Shown here: one piece after another, positions 1 to 5,881 of the stretch | How positions within the stretch are numbered: the stretch's first letter is position 1 | How the letters are laid out: every line of letters starts with the position of its first letter | NCBI GenBank assembly: GCA_900553775.1 | Contig: USEZ01000105.1 | Location: 1-6,883, forward strand | Direction of reading: 5' to 3' | Length of the DNA stretch: 6,883 nt | Origin: an uncultured Slackia sp. | GTDB taxonomy: Bacteria > Actinomycetota > Coriobacteriia > Coriobacteriales > Eggerthellaceae | Program-made: the position numbers and the translations under genes | Notes under the pieces: generated by a model | Databases searched by the model: none | The model's input: the letters and a program-made list of their open reading frames with translations, nothing else | What the model was told of the DNA's origin: nothing

Positions 1-2
1 CC

Positions 3-242
3 CATCCCGACCACGATTATCTGGTGGTGATGGACGGTTACAAATCCGATCCCCGCGAGACGGGCGGCGGCTGGTACGGCGACGGGATCCAGGCCATCTA
101 CCATTCGCGCACGCACAACGACCGTTTCAACAGCCCGTTCGAGAAGAACGCCATCGACGGCATCATCCACGAGTTCGATTCGGTCGACGAGCTCATAGCA
201 ACCGTTCGGGACAACATCTCCTGGGTGCGTGAGAATCTGTAG
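3..242 (+). CDS. C-terminal end of an unrecognised protein (partial)
   Basis: An open frame runs from the left edge of the window to a TAG stop; the true start lies outside. The visible 79 residues begin HPDHDYLVVMDGYK and end NISWVRENL. The piece is hydrophilic and mixed-charge, with no membrane segment. It has a Gly/Trp/Tyr-rich stretch (GGGWYGDGIQAIYH) and an acidic amphipathic tail (FDSVDELIATVRDNISWV) that looks helical. I do not recognise the family and assign no function. The codon use matches the neighbouring genes, and the frame is more likely real than chance because it ends just before a hairpin and a well-formed ribosome site for the next gene. Internal GTG/ATG codons near base 24-30 are probably not the start, because the frame stays open upstream of them. 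Confidence 0.6.
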   Translation, partial: HPDHDYLVVMDGYKSDPRETGGGWYGDGIQAIYHSRTHNDRFNSPFEKNAIDGIIHEFDSVDELIATVRDNISWVRENL

Positions 243-246
243 GCGT

Positions 247-268
247 GCGCGCCGCATTGGCGCGCTTT
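247..268 (+). terminator. Possible weak hairpin terminator after the first gene
   Basis: A perfect 7-bp GC-only stem (GCGCGCC at 247-253 with GGCGCGC at 259-265) around a 5-base loop starts five bases after the stop codon and is followed by only three T residues. The position suits an intrinsic terminator, but the T-tract is poor, so read-through into the next genes is quite possible. Confidence 0.3.
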
Positions 269-285
269 CGATGGCGGGAGGCGTT

Positions 286-462
286 ATGAAGTCGGAATAC
301 TACGTATGGATCGCAGGCATCGCGTTCGCGCTCGCCGCGTTCTCGTGCGCCATCATGGCAATAGGCTATCAGCCTTTAAGCGTCGGGCGTGCTGCCACGG
401 TGGCGCTGCTTCTGGCGGTGGCCTGCGCCGCGTTGGCGCTGCGCCGCAGGGGGCGCCGATAA
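286..462 (+). CDS. Small two-helix membrane protein (58 aa) overlapping the dnaG start
   Basis: This small protein begins MKSEYYVWIAGIAF. The start at 286 is chosen because GGGAGG at 276-281 lies four bases upstream; the ATG at 271 and earlier starts lack such a site. Residues about 7-27 and 34-52 are hydrophobic and would form two membrane helices, separated by a short polar turn (YQPLSVGR). The C-terminus is a basic cluster (RRRGRR), which predicts a cytoplasmic tail by the positive-inside rule. The TAA stop shares one base with the ATG of dnaG, the usual geometry for translational coupling, so the two are probably co-transcribed. I recognise no family, and no role in replication can be inferred beyond this linkage. 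The strong ribosome site and clean hydrophobic pattern argue that it is a real gene. Confidence 0.65.
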   Translation: MKSEYYVWIAGIAFALAAFSCAIMAIGYQPLSVGRAATVALLLAVACAALALRRRGRR

Positions 463-2321
463 TGCCGGGCCTGTCGGACGACGATATACGGCGCGTACGC
501 GAGGCGAGCGACCTCGCGACGATCGCGGGCGAGCGCGTGGTGCTGCGGCAGCGCGGGCGCGATCTGTGGGGATGCTGTCCGTTCCATAACGAGAAGTCGC
601 CGTCGTTTAAGATCGACCCGGCCACGCAGCTGTGGCACTGCTTCGGCTGCGGCGCGGGCGGCGACGTGTTCAGCTTCGTGATGAAGATGGACGACCTGGG
701 GTTTCTCGATGCCGTGCGCGAGCTTGCCAAGCGCGCGGGCATCCAGCTGACCGAAGAGCCCGGCGCCGCCGTCGCGCGCGGTCGCAAGGCGCGCCTGAAA
801 GAGGTCTGCGAAAAGACCGCCGAGTTCTACCACGGCCAGCTTATGCGCACGCGCAGCCCCGAACTCGACGAGGCGCGGGCGTATCTATCGTCGCGCAACC
901 TGGGCGGAAGCGTTCCCAAAACGTGGAATCTGGGGTATGCACCAGGCCGTCAGGCCCTCGTGCGCCATCTGCGCTCGCAGGGCTTCTCGGCGCAGGAGAT
1001 GATAGATGCCAACGTGGCCCTCTCGTCCGATCGCGGCGGCCTGCGCGACCGTTTCTTCGGACGCATCATATTCCCTATCAGGGATATCGATGGCGCCACG
1101 ATCGCGTTCGGCGGGCGCGTGGTGGGCAAAGGCGAGCCGAAATACCTCAACTCCCAGGAAACGCCGATCTTCCACAAATCCGAAGTGCTCTTCGGGCTCG
1201 ACAAGGCGAAGGCCGCCATGGCGAGCACGGGCGTGGCGATCGTCGTCGAAGGCTATACCGACGTGATCGCCATGCACGAATCAGGCGTGGAAAACGCGGT
1301 GGCAACGCTGGGAACGGCGCTGACGATCCAGCACATCCGCACTATATCGCGCCATGCGAAGCACAGAATCGTGTATCTGTTCGACGGCGACGAGGCGGGG
1401 CGTCGCGCCGCCGACCGTGCCGCGCGCTTCGTCGACGAGAGTATGCTGCCCGAGGCGGGTCGCTCGAAGATTGAGCTGTGCGCGGTCACGCTGCCCGACG
1501 ACCTCGATCCCGCCGATTTCGTGCAACAGCGCGGTGCGCAGGCTTTGACCGATTTGATCGCCGGGGCCAAGCCGCTTCTGCGCTATGCGATTGACCGCGC
1601 ATTCTCCAGGTACGACCTGGCCGATTTCGGCCAGCGAAGCCGCGCGCTCGCCGAGGCCTTGGCCCTTTTGGCGCCGATCAAGCATTCGGTGCTTGCGCAG
1701 GAATACGCGGGCTATGTAGCCGACAGGCTTCATTTCGACATCGCCATGGTGGCCGAAAAGCTTGCCCGGACGGCTGCGCCGCGCCACTACGAGGGAGCCG
1801 CGGACGAGCGCGCCGTCCAGGAGCCGCCGCGCCCTTCCGTGTCGCTTCCGCCGCGCGAGCGCGAACGTTTGCGCATCGAGCGGGAATTCCTCGCGCTGTG
1901 CGCCCGCCATGCCGATATCGGGCTTGCCTATGCCGACGCGCTCGTGCAGACGCTGTGGCACCGGAAAGCCCATCGAGCCATCGCGCAGGCCCTGATCGCC
2001 TATGCGGCCGAGCATCCCGACGCATGCGATCCGGGCGATGTGGTGCGCGGAGTGTCTTCCATGGTGGAAGGGGCGGCTTCGACGTTGACGGCGGCATCGG
2101 TCTACGACGAGGTCGATCCGGCGAATCTCGCTCAGTTCCTCGTCGAAGAGCTCGCCATACGCGATATGGAGGATTCGATCGCCGCGGTGAACGCGCAGTT
2201 GAAGCATCCCGATACGATGTCCGACGAGGAATACCGCCGGGCCTACGAGGATGTGGTCATGCTGCAAAAGGAGCTCGTCGCGCTGCGCGGCGCGCACAAG
2301 CCTCTCGGCGCGGCGCAGTGA
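462..2321 (+). CDS. dnaG: DNA primase DnaG
   Basis: This is the replicative primase (619 aa, a usual length), which synthesises the short RNA primers for Okazaki fragments and works with the replicative helicase at the fork. The N-terminal CHC2 zinc-binding domain (about 1-100) has all four ligands: Cys39, His42, Cys60 and Cys63, in CCPFH and HCFGCGAGGD. The RNA-polymerase core carries RDRFFGRIIFPI (about 195-205) and PKYLNS (about 226-231). The Toprim metal centre is visible as EGYTDV (Glu263) and DGDEAGRRAA (Asp308, Asp310). A charged linker leads into a C-terminal domain from about 462, poorly conserved as expected for the helicase-interaction region. The ATG at 462 is preferred because the family's N-terminus (LSDDDIRRVREASD) begins there and AGGGGG at 448-453 is a ribosome site 8 bases away; the frame stays open upstream but reads as a shadow of the small membrane gene. 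Start and stop of the two genes overlap by one base. Confidence 0.97.
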   Translation: MPGLSDDDIRRVREASDLATIAGERVVLRQRGRDLWGCCPFHNEKSPSFKIDPATQLWHCFGCGAGGDVFSFVMKMDDLGFLDAVRELAKRAGIQLTEEPGAAVARGRKARLKEVCEKTAEFYHGQLMRTRSPELDEARAYLSSRNLGGSVPKTWNLGYAPGRQALVRHLRSQGFSAQEMIDANVALSSDRGGLRDRFFGRIIFPIRDIDGATIAFGGRVVGKGEPKYLNSQETPIFHKSEVLFGLDKAKAAMASTGVAIVVEGYTDVIAMHESGVENAVATLGTALTIQHIRTISRHAKHRIVYLFDGDEAGRRAADRAARFVDESMLPEAGRSKIELCAVTLPDDLDPADFVQQRGAQALTDLIAGAKPLLRYAIDRAFSRYDLADFGQRSRALAEALALLAPIKHSVLAQEYAGYVADRLHFDIAMVAEKLARTAAPRHYEGAADERAVQEPPRPSVSLPPRERERLRIEREFLALCARHADIGLAYADALVQTLWHRKAHRAIAQALIAYAAEHPDACDPGDVVRGVSSMVEGAASTLTAASVYDEVDPANLAQFLVEELAIRDMEDSIAAVNAQLKHPDTMSDEEYRRAYEDVVMLQKELVALRGAHKPLGAAQ

Positions 2322-2362
2322 TCGCTTCGAGCGCCGCCTGCGCGCACTCGGCCGACGCGTTG

Positions 2363-2406
2363 CCCCTCGTGCGCGGCGCGCGGTGCGCACGCCCGCGCGC
2401 GAGGGG
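2363..2406 (+). repeat. Long GC-rich inverted repeat downstream of dnaG
   Basis: Arms of 14 bases (CCCCTCGTGCGCGG at 2363-2376 and CCGCGCGCGAGGGG at 2393-2406) pair along their whole length with a single U-G wobble, leaving a 16-base GC-rich loop. The hairpin starts 41 bases after the dnaG stop. No T-tract follows directly, so alone it is not an intrinsic terminator. It could protect the 3' end of the dnaG message, pause polymerase ahead of the next hairpin, or be a protein-binding palindrome. Confidence 0.6.
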
Positions 2407-2411
2407 AGGGG

Positions 2412-2448
2412 CGGGCGGGTCGCGCATTGACCCGCCTGGTGTTTTATT
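2412..2448 (+). terminator. Intrinsic terminator candidate between dnaG and rpoD
   Basis: The stem pairs 2412-2421 with 2429-2438: an 8-bp perfect core GGCGGGTC/GACCCGCC, extended by a G-U and a C-G pair, with a 7-base loop. It is followed by GTGTTTTATT. The stem strength and U-rich tail fit rho-independent termination of the dnaG transcript. The right arm contains the -35 box of the rpoD promoter, so the two signals share DNA. Confidence 0.5.
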
Positions 2449-2456
2449 GATATTAT
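2427..2456 (+). promoter_or_regulatory. Sigma-A type promoter for rpoD
   Basis: TTGACC at 2427-2432 and TATTAT at 2451-2456 are separated by 18 bases, close to the TTGACA/TATAAT consensus. The AT-rich -10 area stands out in a GC-rich surrounding. A transcript would start near 2463 and give a leader of about 50 bases before the GTG start of rpoD. This lets the sigma factor be expressed independently of dnaG. Confidence 0.65.
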
Positions 2457-2500
2457 TGCAAGCTGTATCTTTAGGGCTTCCATGCCCATTTTCTGCGGCG

Positions 2501-2506
2501 AAAGGA
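2501..2506 (+). promoter_or_regulatory. Ribosome binding site that selects the GTG start of rpoD
   Basis: AAAGGA lies eight bases before GTG at 2515. The alternative in-frame ATG at 2482 has only a short AGGG upstream and would sit about 20 bases from the predicted transcript start. It would add the residues MPIFCGERIAS, which do not resemble a sigma-factor N-terminus. Confidence 0.6.
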
Positions 2507-2514
2507 TAGCATCT

Positions 2515-3690
2515 GTGTCTGCTGCCAAAGCGAAAACAACCGAAGATCCCAAGAAGAGCAAAACGAAAAACGAGGACGCGGCGCTTGCGGGCGGCATGTC
2601 CCTCGAAGACGAGAAGATCGACTCCTCCCTGTCCGACGACGATTTGCTCGAGGGCATTCCCGAAGAGGAGCTCAAGGCCGCCGAAGACGCGGAGGTCAAC
2701 CTGCCCAAGGTTTCCACGCGCGCTTCGAAGGTCCGTCGCCGTTCGGCCGATACGTCGGTGACCATGCTCACGGGCGACCCGGTGCGCATGTATCTCAAAG
2801 AGATCGGCAAGGTGCCGCTTCTGACCGCCGCCGAAGAAATCGATTTGGCCATGAAGATCGAGGCGGGCGTGGCCGCCACCGCCGAGCTTGAGAAGGCCGA
2901 AGAGGAGGGCGTCGAGCTCGAGCGTCGCGAGCGCCGCCGCCTGACGCGCGTCGAGCAGGTGGGCATCGATGCCAAGCAGCAGCTCATCGAGGCCAACCTG
3001 CGTCTGGTCGTCTCCATCGCCAAGCGCTATGTCGGCCGCGGCATGCTGTTTTTGGACCTCATCCAGGAAGGCAACCTGGGCCTTATCCGCGCGGTCGAGA
3101 AATTCGACTACACGAAGGGCTTCAAATTCTCCACGTATGCCACGTGGTGGATTCGCCAGGCCATCACGCGCGCCATCGCCGACCAGGCGCGCACGATCCG
3201 CATCCCCGTGCATATGGTGGAAACGATCAACAAGCTCGTCCGCATCCAGCGCCAGCTGCTCCAAGAGCTCGGCCGCGACCCTTCTCCGGAGGAAATCGGC
3301 GAGAAGATGGGCCTGACCGCAGAACGCGTGCGCGAGATTCAGAAAATCAGCCAAGAGCCGGTTTCCCTGGAAACGCCGATCGGCGAAGAGGAAGACAGCC
3401 AGCTGGGCGACTTCATCGAAGACGACGCCGCGATTGTGCCTCCCGACGCCGCGAGCTTCTCCATGCTGCAAGAGCAGCTGGGCAAGGTGCTCGACGGGCT
3501 TGCCGAGCGCGAGCGCAAGGTCATCAGCCTGCGTTTCGGCCTGGAGGACGGCCACCCGCATACGCTTGAAGAAGTGGGCCGCGAGTTCGGCGTCACGCGC
3601 GAGCGTATCCGCCAGATCGAAAGCAAGACGCTTGCGAAGCTGCGCCACCCGAGCCGCTCTTCCAAGCTGAAAGACTATCTGGAGGATTAG
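2515..3690 (+). CDS. rpoD: Principal (housekeeping) RNA polymerase sigma factor RpoD/SigA
   Basis: This is the group 1 sigma-70 factor (391 aa from the GTG) that directs RNA polymerase to housekeeping promoters. The first 87 residues are a charged, Lys/Asp/Glu-rich tail typical of the variable region before 1.2. Region 1.2 starts near residue 88 (DPVRMYLKEIGKVPLL). Region 2 runs from about 157 to 235, with NLRLVVSIAKRY, the DLIQEGNLGLIRAVEKFDY core-binding segment and FSTYATWWIRQAITRAI, which melts and reads the -10 box. Region 3 follows with HMVETINKLVRIQRQL. Region 4 (about 325-391) has LAERERKVISLRFGLEDG and the -35-reading helix-turn-helix TLEEVGREFGVTRERIRQIE. The linker between 1.2 and 2.1 is short, unlike the long insert of proteobacterial RpoD. 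The gene has its own promoter; the dnaG-rpoD order recalls the macromolecular-synthesis operon, but no rpsU is visible. If the ATG at 2482 were used the protein would be 402 aa. Confidence 0.96.
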   Translation: MSAAKAKTTEDPKKSKTKNEDAALAGGMSLEDEKIDSSLSDDDLLEGIPEEELKAAEDAEVNLPKVSTRASKVRRRSADTSVTMLTGDPVRMYLKEIGKVPLLTAAEEIDLAMKIEAGVAATAELEKAEEEGVELERRERRRLTRVEQVGIDAKQQLIEANLRLVVSIAKRYVGRGMLFLDLIQEGNLGLIRAVEKFDYTKGFKFSTYATWWIRQAITRAIADQARTIRIPVHMVETINKLVRIQRQLLQELGRDPSPEEIGEKMGLTAERVREIQKISQEPVSLETPIGEEEDSQLGDFIEDDAAIVPPDAASFSMLQEQLGKVLDGLAERERKVISLRFGLEDGHPHTLEEVGREFGVTRERIRQIESKTLAKLRHPSRSSKLKDYLED

Positions 3691-3728
3691 CGGTTCGCGG
3701 GTTGCGGCGCGCAAGGATCGATCGCCCC

Positions 3729-3756
3729 TTGTGATTCGCGCGGTTTGCGGTACAAT
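3729..3756 (+). promoter_or_regulatory. Promoter for the tRNA gene
   Basis: TACAAT at 3751-3756 is a near-consensus -10 box, with a weaker -35 candidate TTGTGA at 3729-3734, 16 bases upstream. Transcription would begin near 3763, about 25 bases before the mature tRNA. A short 5-bp hairpin (ACGCC at 3763-3767 with GGCGT at 3775-3779) lies in this 5' leader; it lacks a T-tract and is most likely just part of the precursor. Confidence 0.55.
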
Positions 3757-3787
3757 AACCGAACGCCTTTTCAGGGCGTCCTTTCAA

Positions 3788-3862
3788 GGGCCTGTAGCTC
3801 AACGGTGGAGCAGGGGACTCATAATCCTTTGGTTCTCGGTTCGAATCCGGGCGGGCCCACCA
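3788..3862 (+). tRNA. tRNA with CAT anticodon, probably tRNA-Ile2 (k2CAU); elongator tRNA-Met possible
   Basis: A complete 75-base cloverleaf with encoded CCA. The acceptor stem GGGCCTG pairs with CGGGCCC (one G-U), the D arm is GCTC/GAGC with a 7-base loop, and the anticodon loop is CTCATAA with the anticodon at 3820-3822. The anticodon stem has two G-U pairs at its outer end, the T arm is CTCGG/CCGGG (one G-U) and the T loop is TTCGAAT. The discriminator is A. It is not an initiator: the first acceptor pair is G-C and the anticodon stem lacks the three G-C pairs. Known identity rules for the lysidine synthetase TilS favour C4-G69 and C5-G68 in tRNA-Ile2, and both are present here; the anticodon arm also resembles the E. 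coli Ile2 tRNA. That assignment is inference. Position 21 is G rather than the usual A. Confidence 0.93.
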
Positions 3863-3872
3863 TAGAATTCCC

Positions 3873-3918
3873 GAAGGCCGGAAGCCGCTGCGCTTCCGGC
3901 CTTCTCCTTATTCTTTTT
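3873..3918 (+). terminator. Intrinsic terminator of the tRNA transcript
   Basis: A perfect 13-bp stem (GAAGGCCGGAAGC at 3873-3885 with GCTTCCGGCCTTC at 3892-3904) with a 6-base loop is followed by TCCTTATTCTTTTT. The T-rich side favours plus-strand termination. The stop codon of the convergent minus-strand gene lies inside that T-rich tract (3908-3910), so its transcript would also fold this hairpin just after its stop. On that side only GGGAATTCTAT follows, making it a weaker terminator for the minus strand. Confidence 0.85.
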
Positions 3919-5801
3919 CGAACAGGTTCGCGTGTCCGACCACGGACAGTTGGCGATAGGCGTCGGAGCTTGCGCTGCTCTCGCCGTGCCAATGCCATGC
4001 GCCTTGCGCGTCTTGATAGCCGTTCAGATTGATGGCGGGAATGTCGTCGCGCATGGCGAGCGTGAACGCGAAATACTCGTCGAGAGGCGGGCCCGCCGCG
4101 TGCGGAAGCGCCGCGCCCAGGTAATTCAGGCTCGTATCGCGCACCTCGGGCCCGCCCGACGCCGCACGAAGCTCCTCGTCGTTCGTCCAGATCATATAAG
4201 GCGTGACGTAGCGCTGCTGCACCAGTTCGATTTCCGAGAGGTCCGATCCGGCGCGCCCGTGCGTTTCCTGCGAGAGCCAATCCACGAATCCCGGCTGATG
4301 GTCGCCGAAAAAGCAGACGACGACGGGGCGGTCGAGCTCGCTTAACCGGTCGAGAAACGCGCCCAGCTCCTCGTCGGCGCGTTTGACGCAGCTCAAATAC
4401 TCGTTCAGTTCGGCATGCTCCGTCCCGTCGATCGGCGCATGCACCGTATCGGCCTCTTCTATCATGCCCGTGTCGTAGCCTCCGTGTCCGGCGATGGTCA
4501 CGTCGAAGATGAACTGGGGCGAATCGTCCTGGGCGAGCAGTTCGAGGATCAGATCGTACGTGGCGCCGTCCGACACCATGCCGCGAAACATCTCGGCGCC
4601 TTCGAAGTGCTCCTCGCTGTAAAACGCGTCGAATCCGAGCTGGCCGTATACGCGGTCGCGCCGCCAGTTCTGTTTTTGGGCGGGATGGATGGCGCTCGTC
4701 TTATATCCGATCGAAGACAGATATCCCGCCAGGTTGTCGGCGTCTTGCAGGTCGTAGAGCATATAAGGGTAGACGCCTGCGCCGAGCATGCCCATGCTCG
4801 ATCCGGTGAGGAATTCGAATTCGCTGTTGCAGGTGCCGCCGCCCATGGCGGATACGTAGCAGTCGCCCTCGATCAGCGTATCGAGGCCGCGCAGCGCGCG
4901 GGCCGTCGTAGACTTCGTCGATTCCGGGATAGCGCGAAAGGTCGGAGAAGGTCTCGTTCATGATGGCGACGACGGCGGGGCGCACGTCGGGCGCCGTGGC
5001 GGGCGTTTCGTCGAGCGCTTCGGCGGCGCGTGCGATATCCGCCTTTTCGGCGCGGATGAGAGCCGCCTGTTCGGCTGAGTAGCCCTCGGGCGCCTCGGGC
5101 GTCAGAAGCTGGCTGCGTTGCAGGAAGCACAGAAGCGATCCGCTCTGCTGGTAGGAATCGAGGCTGCTCCATACATCCACGGTGCAATCGTAGTCGTCTT
5201 CGATGTCGACGGCGCAAAACCACAGGCAGAATGCCGCGAGGAGGCAGATGCCCGCGCTCGTGTCGATGCAGACGTCGCGCGCGCTTCGACGCGTCGGAGA
5301 AACGACGACGATGGCCGCTGCCATCGTCGCGAGCAGCGCGAAGGCGAAGAGCACGCCGTCTTCGACGGCGTAGGAATAGCCGCCGCCGACCGATGCGGCG
5401 GTCTGCAGCGCCAAAATATCGGAGGGAAGGATGGGCTGGCCCTTGAACGACGCCACGAAGCAGTTCGCCGTGCCCCAGATGAAGCAGGCGGAAAGAAAGA
5501 CGGCCATCGCCGCCTTCGTGCGCTGCCCCAAGAAGAACACGATGGCGAACAAAGCGCCCGTGACGCAGAACCCCGAAAAGACGAAATTCGCCTCCATCTG
5601 GAAGAGGGCGGGGTTGTAGGGGATTTCCATGAGAAGGAATCCTGCGGGCACGCACAGGCATGCGACTATGGGTTTCGCATGGGAAAGGGTGCGTTGGAAG
5701 CGCACCTCGAGCCGACGTCGCCGTATGATGGCGAAGGCAAACAGACAGAGGGCGGAAAGCGCGCAGAATGAGGCGAAAGGCCCCGCCTGGATAGATATCA
5801 T
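3908..5801 (-). pseudogene. Frameshifted LTA-synthase-family (sulfatase-like) membrane enzyme
   Basis: This is a membrane-anchored member of the alkaline-phosphatase/sulfatase superfamily related to lipoteichoic acid synthase, which transfers glycerol-phosphate-type groups outside the membrane. It is split over two frames. The 5' part starts at ATG 5799-5801, with AAGGA eight bases upstream on the minus strand. It has about six hydrophobic helices in the first 200 residues, then IMNETFSD, whose Glu283 matches the metal-binding Glu of LtaS, and stays in frame to about 4899 before running into a shadow frame that stops at 4701. The 3' part (in frame from about 4897 to 3908) has GGGTCNSEFEFLTG (nucleophile Thr), NWRRD (Trp and Arg matching LtaS W354/R356), GHGGYD (substrate His) and FFGDHQP (metal-binding Asp-His). 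Joined, it would be about 630 aa, the normal size. All catalytic residues survive, so the break is recent, a sequencing error, or a reversible slip. The actual substrate is unknown. A longer start at 5837 is open but lacks a good ribosome site. Confidence 0.85.
4893..4903 (-). other. Frameshift site in a GC-repeat tract of the sulfatase-like gene
   Basis: On the minus strand the 5' frame reads ...VYDGP then loses homology, while the frame one base on reads ...ALRGLDTLIEGDCYVSAMGGGTCN. The switch falls in CCGCGCGCTG (complement of 4892-4901). Adding one CG unit, or removing one base, restores a continuous protein: one extra CG gives YDGPRALRGLDTL. No classical slippery heptamer is present, so programmed frameshifting is not indicated. 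Confidence 0.75.
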
Positions 5802-5881
5802 GTCAACCGTCCTTAGGGCGCATCGAAGCGCGGACATGTTTCGCCGCGCGAGCAGGATGAGGGAAAAGCAAAGGGAGTATT

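Noticed and set aside
306..461. N-terminal extension of dnaG beginning at 306
   Set aside because: The added residues are the membrane gene read in another frame. The primase homology and ribosome site support the ATG at 462.
1281..3023. Long minus-strand open frame (about 580 codons) antisense to dnaG and rpoD
   Set aside because: It is an antisense shadow of two confidently identified genes in GC-rich DNA. Its translation is Arg/Ala/Ser-rich low complexity without family motifs.
2257..3714. Minus-strand open frame of about 485 codons opposite rpoD
   Set aside because: It is the reverse-strand reading of rpoD, rich in Leu/Ala/Arg, with no recognisable domain or good ribosome site.
3702..3714. 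Short hairpin TTGCG-GCG-CGCAA after rpoD as a terminator
   Set aside because: Only five pairs and no following T-tract. rpoD transcripts may simply read into the tRNA and stop at its terminator.
4701..5837. Programmed ribosomal frameshift in the sulfatase-like gene
   Set aside because: No slippery heptamer, internal Shine-Dalgarno stimulator or clear downstream structure is seen, and the family is normally encoded in one frame. Repeat slippage or a sequence error is simpler.
5802..5881. Divergent promoter pair between the sulfatase-like gene and polA
   Set aside because: I found no -35/-10 pair with proper spacing on either strand. The TTGACA on the minus strand overlaps the start codon and cannot drive that gene.
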